DNA from: Bifidobacterium choloepi
Lineage (GTDB): Bacteria; Actinomycetota; Actinomycetes; Actinomycetales; Bifidobacteriaceae
Assembly: GCF_010667615.1 (NCBI RefSeq)
Contig: NZ_VYSG01000001.1
Coordinates: forward strand, 1,107,649-1,171,648
Reading direction: 5' to 3'
DNA length: 64,000 nucleotides
Translations under genes and position numbers: made by a program
In this document: one piece after another, positions 9,759-18,423 of the stretch
Layout: every line of letters starts with the position of its first letter
How positions within the stretch are numbered: position 1 is the first letter of the stretch
Notes under the pieces: model-generated
Databases searched by the model: none
The model's input: the letters and a program-made list of their open reading frames with translations, nothing else
What the model was told of the DNA's origin: nothing

Positions 9759-9772
9759 CCGCGACACCGTGG

Positions 9773-11074
9773 CTACGAGAGCGCCTTCACGTCCTCGAGC
9801 CACTGGTTCCAGGACTGCTCGGCCGTCTGTTCCTGCGTGACGTCCACGCGGTTGAGGGCGTCGGTCAGCTTCGTCTCGATGTCGAAATACTGGCTGCCCT
9901 TGTACGGCACGATGTCGTAGGCCTGGGCCCGGTTGGCGAAGATCTCGCCCACCTTGGCTCCGCCCAGATAGGAATCGGTCTTGCCGGAGACCTCGGACGA
10001 GGACTGCGCGCTGACCGAGCTCGGATAGTTGTTGGCGGTCGTGAACACGGCAACCTGCTGCGCGGAAGCCGTCAGCCATGCCGCGAGCTTGGCGGCGGCC
10101 TCCTTGTTCGGCGACGATTCGGGCACGACGAGGTAGGAGCCGCCCCAGTTGCCGCCTCCGCCCGGGAAGACGTCGGCGATCCTCCAGCCGGAGAAGTCCT
10201 CGCCGGTGTTGCCCTTCATGTTGTTGATCAGCCAGGGCGGGCACTGGATCGTCGCGAAGCCGTCATCGGCCTTGAAGGCGGCGTTCCAGTCGTCCGACCA
10301 CTGGGACAGGTGGGCGGACAGGTCCTTCGTGGACGTCAGCTGGTCGTACATTTCCTTGATCTTCGTGTTGGTCGTCGCGATGACCTCGCCGTCCTTGGAG
10401 ACGAACGATTCCTCCACCTGGTTGATCATCGACTGCCAGTTGCTGGCCATCGAGTCGTACCAGGGCAGCCCGGTCTTGGCGGTGTACTCCCTGCCCGCGG
10501 CGAAGAACGAATCCCACGTGGCGCTGTCCCCGCCCAGCCACTTGGCGACCGCCTCGGGATCCGCGTCGTATCCGGCCTTCTCGAGCAGGTCGCCGCGGTA
10601 GCAGACGGCCTCCGGGCCGATGTCGGTGCCGGCGCCGATCAGCTTGCCGTTGACGGTGGCGTTCTCGGTCTTCCAGCTCACCCAGTCGTTGTCGGACGAG
10701 ATATAGGACGAGAGGTCCACGAACTTGTCCGGCATCGCCATCAGCGACGGCATCCAGTCGACCTCGACCACGTAGACGTCGTAGGCGTTGGACCCCGTCG
10801 AGATGGCGGTATTGAAGGCGGCGCGGGCGTCGTCGGAGGACGCGGCGGCCGTTTCCTCGACCTTGACGCCCGGATTGGCCGCCTCGTACTTGCTCCACAG
10901 GTCGGCGCCGGGCCTCTCGGAGGTCGGGGCGCCGTAGCCCGGATTGTTGAATGTCTGGATCTTCAGCGTGACGGTGCCGCCGGAACTGCCCGTCGAGCCC
11001 GATCCGCATGCCGCCGTTCCGAGCAGCAGCGCCAGCGCCGCCGCCGAAGCGAGAACCGACTTGAACTTGTTCAT
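9773..11074 (-). CDS. Sugar ABC transporter substrate-binding lipoprotein (cellobiose locus)
   Basis: A 433-residue extracellular binding protein. The N-terminus MNKFKSVLASAAALALLLG ends in TAAC, a lipobox placing the lipidated Cys at residue 23, followed by a Gly/Ser linker. The body matches the family-1 solute-binding fold (VTLKIQTFNNPGYG near the start). The start at 11074 has an AAAGAG ribosome site. It is the first gene of the binding protein / MalF / MalG operon. A near-palindrome TGGAACCGTTTCCA lies 216 bp upstream in its control region. Proposed ligand: cellobiose or short cellodextrins, inferred only from the linked GH94 phosphorylase. Confidence 0.9.
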   Translation of the reverse strand: MNKFKSVLASAAALALLLGTAACGSGSTGSSGGTVTLKIQTFNNPGYGAPTSERPGADLWSKYEAANPGVKVEETAAASSDDARAAFNTAISTGSNAYDVYVVEVDWMPSLMAMPDKFVDLSSYISSDNDWVSWKTENATVNGKLIGAGTDIGPEAVCYRGDLLEKAGYDADPEAVAKWLGGDSATWDSFFAAGREYTAKTGLPWYDSMASNWQSMINQVEESFVSKDGEVIATTNTKIKEMYDQLTSTKDLSAHLSQWSDDWNAAFKADDGFATIQCPPWLINNMKGNTGEDFSGWRIADVFPGGGGNWGGSYLVVPESSPNKEAAAKLAAWLTASAQQVAVFTTANNYPSSVSAQSSSEVSGKTDSYLGGAKVGEIFANRAQAYDIVPYKGSQYFDIETKLTDALNRVDVTQEQTAEQSWNQWLEDVKALS

Positions 11075-11289
11075 GGCTTGCTCTTTCCCCACACAGCGAT
11101 GCGCCGTGCCACACAACAGCGTGTGATTCTTCTCCTGGCCGCCATCGTCGTCGGTGACGTGGCGGACCCTGCATCTTCTCCCTGCGGAGGAGCCACCTCC
11201 CCTTGGCGGCTCCGTGCCGGTGTCATGCAACCCGGACGGCAAGCGTGCCCCGTCGTCGTTGACAGACACCCCATACTAGGCAATCATGA

Positions 11290-11303
11290 TGGAACCGTTT
11301 CCA
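11290..11303. promoter_or_regulatory. LacI-type operator TGGAACCGTTTCCA upstream of the ABC operon
   Basis: A 14 bp palindrome with one central mismatch, nearly identical to the perfect TGGAAACGTTTCCA at 12611-12624. On the minus strand a -10-like TAGTAT follows 10 bp downstream (11274-11279), so the site overlaps the -35 region of the binding-protein operon. The rest of 11075-11479 holds no recognisable gene. Confidence 0.75.
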
Positions 11304-11479
11304 TCATTACTTCAACAGTACACCGGCGCAAACCGCGAAACCATCGGCGTGTCGTTTCGTCGACGGCACTATGCCCCCGGCCTGTCGCACCCCGGGCATG
11401 GTCGCATGAACCTGTGCATGATGCACGGAAAGTCAATATTTCCAGCGAAAAGAGGCAGTTCGTGGCGAGCCGGTCGTCC

Positions 11480-12484
11480 TCATGCCGAGTCGCGGACAGT
11501 CAGGTGCACCGGGAATCGCTGGGCCGACACTTTCCACTCCCCGTGCTCCAGACGGTGTTCCAGCATCTCCGTCGCGGCCTGCGCCATGTCCGGAAGCGGT
11601 TGCGCCAGCGTGGTCAGCTGCGGCGTGAGCAACCGGGCCGCCTGCAAGTCGTCGAACCCAATGATCGCAACGTCTTCGGGCACGCGGCGCCCTTCCTGGT
11701 GCAGGACGCGCAGCGCGCCGGCGGCGATCTTGTCGGAATGGGCGAACACGCCGTCCACGTCCGGCACCGCCTCGAGCACCGCGGCCATGGCCGCCAGGCC
11801 ATGCTCCATGTCGTAGCTGCCGCTGATCTTCATGACCGGCTCCAGGCCTTCCTCGGCGAGCGCGTCGGTGAATCCGGCCGTCCGGTCGTATGGCGTCGGC
11901 ATGTCCTTCGGTCCCTCGATGACGGCCATCCTGCGGCATCCGCGCTCCAGCAGGCGGCGACCGGCCAGGTATCCGCCGCCGTAGTTGTCGACGTCCACGT
12001 AGGGGCACTTGATCTTTCCGGGCGGCCGGCCGATGAACACCACCGGCCTGTCGAGGTGCTCCAGCATGCCGGCGAGATGGTGTCCCTCGTGCATGCTGGC
12101 CACGATCACGCCATCCGCCTCGGACCGGCCCAGCAGTTCGCGGAATCCCTCGGCGTCGTCCGGCGGCGCGAGCACGAGGAACGGGAGCAGTCCGGCTCCC
12201 GCCAGCGACACTCCCAGCTGTCCGAGAAGGGCCGAAATGAAGTCGTCCTGAAACAGCGCGTTCGTGGATTCGTCGACGACGAGGGCCACGACGCCGCTCC
12301 GGCGCCCCGTCAGGCGACGCGCCGACTGATTGGGCACGAAATTGAGCTGGCGCGCCGCCTCCTGCACCTTCGCGCGGGTCCGGGACGAGGCCGAGCCGCC
12401 GCCGAGCGCGCGCGACGCCGTCGAGACGGCCACCCCGGCCAACTTGGCGACATCGCGGATAGTCGCCGCGCCGTTATCGCCCAT
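11480..12484 (-). CDS. LacI-family regulator of the cellobiose locus
   Basis: A 334-residue DNA-binding repressor. The N-terminal helix-turn-helix is ATIRDVAKLAGVAVSTASRAL, residues about 5-26, followed by the hinge helix and a periplasmic-binding-like effector domain to the end. Three closely spaced ATGs follow the ribosome site AGGAGG; the ATG at 12484 (MGDNGAA) has the best 9-base spacing. It is flanked by the ABC importer operon and the divergent cellobiose phosphorylase. It presumably binds the TGGAAACGTTTCCA operators in both control regions, including its own, and is released by cellobiose or a related sugar (inference from context). Confidence 0.9.
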   Translation of the reverse strand: MGDNGAATIRDVAKLAGVAVSTASRALGGGSASSRTRAKVQEAARQLNFVPNQSARRLTGRRSGVVALVVDESTNALFQDDFISALLGQLGVSLAGAGLLPFLVLAPPDDAEGFRELLGRSEADGVIVASMHEGHHLAGMLEHLDRPVVFIGRPPGKIKCPYVDVDNYGGGYLAGRRLLERGCRRMAVIEGPKDMPTPYDRTAGFTDALAEEGLEPVMKISGSYDMEHGLAAMAAVLEAVPDVDGVFAHSDKIAAGALRVLHQEGRRVPEDVAIIGFDDLQAARLLTPQLTTLAQPLPDMAQAATEMLEHRLEHGEWKVSAQRFPVHLTVRDSA

Positions 12485-12591
12485 CGCCATCATCCTCCTC
12501 GCCATATGCCGCCCCATGATAGCGGGACCGGCCACCGCCGCGCCGTTCGCGTCCGGCCATGTCGGCCGTCGCTGTCCAGTCGGTTTGCCTC

Positions 12592-12624
12592 ATTATATAC
12601 GACACAGTATTGGAAACGTTTCCA
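12592..12624. promoter_or_regulatory. Divergent promoter with perfect operator TGGAAACGTTTCCA
   Basis: The operator at 12611-12624 is a perfect 14 bp palindrome. On the minus strand a consensus -10 TATAAT (12592-12597) lies downstream, so the operator covers the -35 of the regulator gene. On the plus strand TTGGAA at 12610 and TCTATA 17 bases further could form the promoter of the phosphorylase gene, again with the operator over the -35. One site therefore can control both genes. Confidence 0.75.
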
Positions 12625-12856
12625 CGGTTTCGTCTATACTCATGTTCAACGCACCGGTCGACCCGGAGCGGCATCGGAGCCGGCCATCGCGGCTCCGGAT
12701 GACCACACAGGGTCGTCGGCGTCGTGGAACAGCGGACCGCAAGGGCGCAAACCGTCCGGCCATCCTCCGGCGACGCCTACGCTGACGGCTCAACGACACC
12801 GGCCCGTCGCATGCATCGACGCACGCGACGGACGGACGGAACAGAAAGGACCTCCC

Positions 12857-15427
12857 TTGGTACAGTACGGACACTTCGACGACGACGCCCGCGAATACGT
12901 CATCGAGACGCCGGCGACGCCGCTGCCGTGGATCAACTATCTCGGCAACGAACACTTCTTCTCGCTGATCTCGAACACCGGCGGCGGCTACTCGTTCTAC
13001 CGCGACGCCAAGCTGCGCCGCATCACGCGCTACCGCTACAACTCGGTGCCGGAGGACAGCGGCTCGCGCAACTACTACATCTCGCTGATGGAGCCGGTCA
13101 CCGACAATACCGCGGACGATTCTTCCGCCCCGGCCGAGGCCCCGGCCTCCGCCGGCACGCTCAGGCCGGCGCTGACGTGGTCGCCGACGTTCCTGCCGTC
13201 GAAGACGCCGCTCGACGCCTACGAGTGCCGCCACGGCATGGGCTACACGGTGTTCAGGGCGGCGAAGGCCGGCATCGAGACAGAACTGACGGCGTTCGTG
13301 CCGCTGCACACCACCGCGGAAATCAACCACCTCGCCGTGAAGAACACGACCGGCCGCGAGGTCGTCGTCGACGTGACCGGCTCGGTCGAATGGTGCCTGT
13401 GGAACGCCGTCGACGATTCGTCGAACTTCCAGCGCAACCTGTCGACCGGCGAGGTCGAGGTCGAGCAGACCGAAACGTCGACGATGCTGTACCACAAGAC
13501 CGAGTTCAAGGAACGCCGCGACCACTACGCGTTCTATTCGGTCAACGAGCCGACCGTCGGCTTCGACACGTGCCGCGCCGACTTCCTCGGCAAGTTCAAC
13601 GGCTGGGACACCCCGGACGTCATCGCCAGCGGCGAATCGAAGAACTCGATCGCCTACGGCTGGTACCCGATAGCCGCCAACCACGTGCGGCTGACGCTGC
13701 AGCCCGGCGAGGAGCGCATGCTCGTCTTCCTGCTCGGCTACGTCGAGTTCCCGGAGGCCGCCGAGCACCCCGAGGTCAAGTGGCAGGACGGCGACGCGAA
13801 GGCCGGCATCATCAACAAGCAGCCGGCGCACGAGCTGTTCGACCGGTTCAACACGAGCGAGAAGGTCTTCGCGGCGTTCAGGGAACTGCGCGCCTACTGG
13901 GACGAGCTGCTCGGCGGCTTCCAGGTGACGACCGGCGACGAGCGGCTCGACCGCATGGTCAACATCTGGAACCAGTACCAGTGCATGGTCACGTTCAACC
14001 TGTCGCGGTCGGCCTCGTACTACGAGTCCGGCATGGGCCGCGGCATGGGCTTCCGCGACTCGAACCAGGACCTGCTCGGCTTCGTGCACATGATCCCGGG
14101 GCGCGCCCGCGAGCGCATTCTCGACATCGCAGCCACGCAGCTGCCGGACGGCTCGGCATGGCACCAGTACCAGCCGCTGACGAAGAAGGGCAACGCCGAC
14201 ATCGGCGGCGGCTTCAACGACGATCCGCTGTGGCTCGTCGCGTCGGTCTTCGCGTACCTCAACGAGACCGGGGACGCGTCCGTGCTGCGGGAATCGGTCC
14301 AGTTCGACAACGCCGCCGGCTCCGAACAGCCGCTGATCGAGCACCTGCGCCGCTCCGTCCACTACACGATGACCCACCGCGGCCCGCACGGCCTGCCGCT
14401 GATCGGCCGCGCCGACTGGAACGACTGCCTGAACCTCAACTGCTTCTCGACGACGCCGGGCGAAAGCTTCCAGACGGTCGAGAACAACGACACCGGCGTC
14501 GCCGAGTCGGTCTTCATCGCCGGCATGTTCGTGCTGTACGGCGAGCAGTACTGCCAGATTCTCGAGCGGTACGGCGCGACCGACCTGAACATGGACGATT
14601 CTTCCGTCGCCGACGAAGTCCGCGACGTGCGCGCCGCCGTCGCCGAGGTCACCGAGGCCGCGATGACGGCCGGCTGGGACGGCGACTGGTTCGTCCGCGC
14701 CTACGACGCGCTCGGCGAGAAGGTCGGCTCGCACGTCAACGACGAGGGCCAGATCTACATCGAGCCGCAGGGCATGTGCGTGATGGCCGGCCTCGGCGTG
14801 CAGGACGGCCGCGCGGCGACGGCGCTCGCCTCCGTCAAGGAGCGGCTGACGTGCCGCTGGGGCACGGCGATCCTCGCGCCGGCGTACACGACCTATCACG
14901 TGGAGCTCGGCGAGATCTCGACGTATCCGGTCGGCTACAAGGAGAACGGCGGCATCTTCTGCCACAACAACCCGTGGATCTCGATCGCCGAGACGAAGGT
15001 CGGCGACGACGACGAGGCGTTCGAGGTCTACCGGCGCACGTGCCCGGCCTATCTCGAGCCGTACTCGGACATCCACCTGACCGAGCCGTACGTCTACTGC
15101 CAGATGGTCGCCGGCCCCGAGTCGCCGACGCCGGGCCAGGGCAAGAACTCGTGGCTGACCGGCACGGCCGCCTGGACGTTCGTCGACGTCTCGCAGTTCC
15201 TGCTCGGCATCCAGCCGACATTCGACGGCCTGCGTCTCGATCCGCACATGCCGTCGCGCTTCGGCCAGCTCCACGTCGAGCGCCTGTGGCGCGGCACCCG
15301 CTACCTGATCGACATCGAGCGCACCGGCGAGCGCTCCCTCGTCGTCGACGGCCAGCCCGTGGACGGCAACGTCATTCCGCAGGCCCCGGCCGGCACCGAA
15401 GAGGTCAATGTCAGGCTGACGATCTGA
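12857..15427 (+). CDS. Cellobiose phosphorylase, GH94
   Basis: An 856-residue cytoplasmic enzyme that would split cellobiose with phosphate into glucose 1-phosphate and glucose. The N-terminus QYGHFDDDAREYVIETPATP and the stretch GGGYSFYRDAKLRRITRYRY are close to known cellobiose phosphorylases. The general-acid Asp lies in GRADWNDCLNLN near residue 520. The start is TTG at 12857, with AGAAAGGA seven bases upstream; no ATG fits. A small insertion (TADDSSAPAEAPASAG, residues about 88-105) carries the ACGATTC word. It is transcribed divergently from its LacI regulator. Laminaribiose specificity is possible, but the sequence looks like the cellobiose subfamily. Confidence 0.9.
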   Translation: MVQYGHFDDDAREYVIETPATPLPWINYLGNEHFFSLISNTGGGYSFYRDAKLRRITRYRYNSVPEDSGSRNYYISLMEPVTDNTADDSSAPAEAPASAGTLRPALTWSPTFLPSKTPLDAYECRHGMGYTVFRAAKAGIETELTAFVPLHTTAEINHLAVKNTTGREVVVDVTGSVEWCLWNAVDDSSNFQRNLSTGEVEVEQTETSTMLYHKTEFKERRDHYAFYSVNEPTVGFDTCRADFLGKFNGWDTPDVIASGESKNSIAYGWYPIAANHVRLTLQPGEERMLVFLLGYVEFPEAAEHPEVKWQDGDAKAGIINKQPAHELFDRFNTSEKVFAAFRELRAYWDELLGGFQVTTGDERLDRMVNIWNQYQCMVTFNLSRSASYYESGMGRGMGFRDSNQDLLGFVHMIPGRARERILDIAATQLPDGSAWHQYQPLTKKGNADIGGGFNDDPLWLVASVFAYLNETGDASVLRESVQFDNAAGSEQPLIEHLRRSVHYTMTHRGPHGLPLIGRADWNDCLNLNCFSTTPGESFQTVENNDTGVAESVFIAGMFVLYGEQYCQILERYGATDLNMDDSSVADEVRDVRAAVAEVTEAAMTAGWDGDWFVRAYDALGEKVGSHVNDEGQIYIEPQGMCVMAGLGVQDGRAATALASVKERLTCRWGTAILAPAYTTYHVELGEISTYPVGYKENGGIFCHNNPWISIAETKVGDDDEAFEVYRRTCPAYLEPYSDIHLTEPYVYCQMVAGPESPTPGQGKNSWLTGTAAWTFVDVSQFLLGIQPTFDGLRLDPHMPSRFGQLHVERLWRGTRYLIDIERTGERSLVVDGQPVDGNVIPQAPAGTEEVNVRLTI

Positions 15428-15446
15428 CATCCGACATCCAAGGTAG

Positions 15447-15654
15447 AAGCTCCCTGGAAGGGAGCTGCCGAGCGGAGCGAGGCTGAGGGTCGACCGGCCG
15501 TCGCGCCGAAGGCGCGCGGACGCGCTGGAACGTTCGGTTACGACGTAACTTGAGAACCGTCGTGACCGAACGTTCCAGCGCGCACTCGTCGCTTCGCGAC
15601 GTCGTGCGGTCGACCCTCAGGCCGCTTCGCGGCCAGCTCCCTTCCAGGGAGCTT
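15447..15654. repeat. Composite palindrome, type 1, copy 2
   Basis: About 208 bp with outer arms AAGCTCCCTGGAAGGGAGCT and complement, GGGTCGACC stems and a distinct central hairpin (GGAACGTTCGGT...ACCGAACGTTCC). It follows the phosphorylase stop by 20 bp and is the main content of 15428-15798. The outer half matches the copy at 101-319; the centre is different but still self-complementary. Confidence 0.85.
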
Positions 15655-15798
15655 TGTCGTTGATGCCACCAACAAGGAGGCAACCTCCGCGAGAGGACCG
15701 GTTGCAGCCGCCCGATTGTATGCGCTCGGCGGAGGGCGCGGGGATCGTGCCAGAATTTCCTCAGCAATATCTTGAATTACCGGAGGAAAGGACACATC

Positions 15799-16050
15799 AT
15801 GACTGACGCAACGGACGGCCAGCCGATCACGCTCGACGAGGCGCGCGAGGAGATTCTCGAGCACGACGAGGAAATCGTCGACAAGAACGAGGCGTACGAG
15901 GCGCAGCGCCGCGAGGAGCGCTTCGAATACGGCAAGAAGCGCGACGAGCGCGACGCCCACGAGGCCCACGCGAAGACGACGCACGCCGAGCGCGCCGAGG
16001 AAGCCGCGGCCAAGGAGAAGAGCGACTACCAGACCGGCCTGGCCGAGTAA
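15799..16050 (+). CDS. Small highly charged protein of unknown function
   Basis: An 83-residue acidic/basic protein rich in Glu, Ala, Lys and Arg, with no membrane segment and predicted to be almost entirely helical. The ATG at 15799 follows GGAGGAAAGG, a strong ribosome site, which is the best evidence that it is real. It ends four bases before a type 2 composite palindrome, while the type 1 copy lies about 145 bp before its start. No family was recognised. Confidence 0.7.
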   Translation: MTDATDGQPITLDEAREEILEHDEEIVDKNEAYEAQRREERFEYGKKRDERDAHEAHAKTTHAERAEEAAAKEKSDYQTGLAE

Positions 16051-16053
16051 TAA

Positions 16054-16272
16054 AAACTCCCTCTTCAGAGGGAGTCGAAAACGCGAAGCGTTTTCGGTGG
16101 GAGTCCGCAAGCGGCGTAGCCGCGAAGCGGTACGGAACGCAAGTGGTCCCGTAGAACTCGAGTTCTACGGGACCACTTGCGTTCCGTACCGCACGCGCTG
16201 ACTTCGTCAGCGGCGTGCGACTCCCACCGAGTCGCGCTTCGCGCTCCTCGACTCCCTCTGAAGAGGGAGTTT
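16054..16272. repeat. Composite palindrome, type 2, copy 1
   Basis: 219 bp. The ends read AAACTCCC and GGGAGTTT. Each end carries its own hairpin (CTCCCTCTTCAGAGGGAG left, CTCCCTCTGAAGAGGGAG right), and next to the left one is CGAAAACGCGAAGCGTTTTCG. A long stem beginning GTGGGAGTC encloses the central hairpin GTCCCGTAGAAC...GTTCTACGGGAC. It is about 90% identical, in direct orientation, to 18204-18423. Confidence 0.88.
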
Positions 16273-16277
16273 GGGGC

Positions 16278-18068
16278 TTACTCTTCTTCCGTCTTCTCCG
16301 GCATCGCGACCGGGAGGCGGAGCTGGTCGCGGCCGGCGTTGCGCAGCCGCACCTTCTCGACGATTTCGTAGGCGACGAGCAGGACGGCGAGCCAGATGAC
16401 GCCGGCGATGACGGCGATGCGGTAGCTCGCGGAGAACAGCATCAGCACGACGACGAGCGCCATGAACGCGATGACGACCCATTCCATGACCGGCGCGCCC
16501 GGCAGCTTGAACTGGATCTTGTCGAGCGCCGCCTTGCCGGTGAGGCCGGCGAGCTCGTTCGGGCCTTCGCCGCGCGCGACGGCCTTGCGGAACTTGTGCT
16601 CGGTGATCAGGATCATCGTCCAGTTGATGATGCCGGCGATCGTCGCGATCGACATCAGGTAGTTGAACGCGAATTCCGGCCACAGGAAGACCACGACGAC
16701 GGCCAGCACGGTGATGGCGGCCGACGTGAGCACGCCGGCGACCGGCACGCCGCGGAAGTTGATCTTGCCGAGGTACGCCGGCGCGTTCTTCTGCTTCGCG
16801 AGCGAGTACAGCATGCGCGAGTTCGAGTACAGGCCGGAGTTGTAGACGCTCATGACGGCGGTCAGGCAGACGAAGTTCAAGATGCCGGCGGCGACCTTCA
16901 CGCCGACGGAATCGAAGATCTGGACGAACGGCGACATCGTGCCGTCGATCGTGTTCCACGGCACGACGGCCATGATGATGCCGAGCGCGGCGACGTAGAA
17001 GACGAGGATGCGCCAGATGATGCCGTTCGTCGCCTTCGGGATCGTCGTCTTCGGGTTCTCGGTCTCGCCGGCCGTGATGCCGATGAGCTCGGTGCCGCCG
17101 AAGCTGAACATGACGACGACGAGCGCCATCAGCAGGCCGGTCCACTGGCCGTCGGCCGACCGCTGCATGATGCCGTTCGGCAGGAAGCCGCCGCCGACGT
17201 CGAACCAGTTCGCGAAGCTCGCGCGGATGCCGGAGTCGGTCGGCAGGTTCATGACGATGACGGCCGCGCCGCCGACGATCATCGCGATGACGGCGACGAT
17301 CTTGATCAGCGCGAACCAGAACTCGAACTCGCCGAACTTGCTGACGCCGAGCAGGTTGAAGATCGTGATGAGGACGAGGAAGAACGCCGCCGACACCCAC
17401 TGCGGAATGTTCGGGAACCAGTAGTTGACGAAGCTGCCGACGACGGACAGCTCGACCATCGAGACGAGGATGTAGTTGAACCAGTAGTTCCAGCCGCTCA
17501 CGAAGCCGGCCCGCTTCGACCAGTACCGCGTCGCGTAGAAGGAGAACGCGCCGGCGCGCGGATCCTCCACCGACATTTCGGACAGCGCGCGCACGATCAT
17601 GAAGATCGCGAGGCCGCCGACGATGTACGCCAGCAGGATCGACGGGCCGGCGAGGCTGATCGACTCGCTCGACCCGTAGAACAGGCCGGTGCCGATCGCG
17701 CCGCCGAGCGCGATGAGCTGGATGTGCCGGTTCTTCAGCGACCGCTTGAGCGTCGGCGCCTCGTCGCCGTCGTGGGCGGCATGGTTGAACGATTCTTCCG
17801 CCGATGGATGGCCCGCGTCCACGGCCGGCGCCACGTTGGCCGGCGTGTCGACGACGGCGTCCTCCGCGTCGATGGCGGACTGGGCCGAGGCCGCGGAAGA
17901 GGATGTGTTGGACGAATCGTTCGACGATGTGTTGTCAGTATCCTGGCTGTGCCACCAGAGGCCGGTAGACCGGCCGGGGCCGGTCTGGTCGGCCGCAGTG
18001 CCACGCCAGGCAGCGGCGCGCGATGCTGCGTTGGCCGTCTGCTTGCCGATGTTCTGCTCCGATTTCAT
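16278..18068 (-). CDS. Amino-acid permease (APC superfamily) with long N-terminal extension
   Basis: A 596-residue membrane transporter with about 12 membrane segments. The first is marked by LIALGGAIGTGLFYGSS near residue 118, the conserved APC substrate-site motif. About 105 hydrophilic residues precede the first segment, rich in Ser/Asn/Ala and containing SSNDSSN and EESFN encoded by ACGATTC-type words; most family members start about 20 residues before this segment. The likely substrate is a neutral or aromatic amino acid, but this cannot be fixed from sequence. The gene sits between two direct copies of the type 2 palindrome and has a strong hairpin directly before its AAGGAG ribosome site. 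Confidence 0.88.
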   Translation of the reverse strand: MKSEQNIGKQTANAASRAAAWRGTAADQTGPGRSTGLWWHSQDTDNTSSNDSSNTSSSAASAQSAIDAEDAVVDTPANVAPAVDAGHPSAEESFNHAAHDGDEAPTLKRSLKNRHIQLIALGGAIGTGLFYGSSESISLAGPSILLAYIVGGLAIFMIVRALSEMSVEDPRAGAFSFYATRYWSKRAGFVSGWNYWFNYILVSMVELSVVGSFVNYWFPNIPQWVSAAFFLVLITIFNLLGVSKFGEFEFWFALIKIVAVIAMIVGGAAVIVMNLPTDSGIRASFANWFDVGGGFLPNGIMQRSADGQWTGLLMALVVVMFSFGGTELIGITAGETENPKTTIPKATNGIIWRILVFYVAALGIIMAVVPWNTIDGTMSPFVQIFDSVGVKVAAGILNFVCLTAVMSVYNSGLYSNSRMLYSLAKQKNAPAYLGKINFRGVPVAGVLTSAAITVLAVVVVFLWPEFAFNYLMSIATIAGIINWTMILITEHKFRKAVARGEGPNELAGLTGKAALDKIQFKLPGAPVMEWVVIAFMALVVVLMLFSASYRIAVIAGVIWLAVLLVAYEIVEKVRLRNAGRDQLRLPVAMPEKTEEE

Positions 18069-18082
18069 GAACCCTGCTCCTT

Positions 18083-18128
18083 ACTGAATCATGTCCGCGC
18101 CAGGGCATGGCCGCGGACATGATTCAGT
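18083..18128 (-). promoter_or_regulatory. 5'-leader hairpin directly before the permease ribosome site
   Basis: A perfect 17 bp stem (ACTGAATCATGTCCGCG and its complement) with a 12-base loop. On the transcript its 3' arm ends at the AAGGAGC ribosome site of the amino-acid permease. This position suggests control of translation start or message stability. The remaining part of 18069-18203 holds nothing recognisable. Confidence 0.65.
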
Positions 18129-18203
18129 GTAGTTCGAGCACTGGCGAACACTTTCGCGAAATGCGCACAAATCTCGGCACGTGATCAACGAATACAAAAA
18201 TAA

Positions 18204-18423
18204 AAACTCCCTCTTCAGAGGGAGTCGAAAACGCGAAGCGTTTTCGGTGGGAGTCCGCGAGCGGCGGAGCCGCGAAGCGGGACGGTACGCAAGAAGTCCC
18301 GTACAACACAAGTTCTACGGGACTTCTTGCGTACCAGCGCGCACGCGTCGCTGGCGCGGCGACGTGCGACTCCCACCGAGTCGCGGCTGCGCCGCTCCTC
18401 GACTCCCTCTCAAGAGGGAGTCT
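18204..18423. repeat. Composite palindrome, type 2, copy 2
   Basis: 220 bp, colinear with 16054-16272 and of the same branched design. The central hairpin is GTCCCGTACAAC...GTTCTACGGGAC with one mismatch. It abuts the stop codon of the AGE-family gene and lies upstream of the permease gene. Confidence 0.88.

Noticed and set aside
9590..15427. A giant protein including the cellobiose phosphorylase
   Set aside because: The frame is open by chance upstream. A TTG with a good ribosome site at 12857 and the conserved N-terminus mark the true start.
16054..18423. Insertion sequence or transposon around the amino-acid permease
   Set aside because: No transposase gene, no target duplication seen, and the flanking elements are full palindromes in direct orientation rather than terminal inverted repeats.
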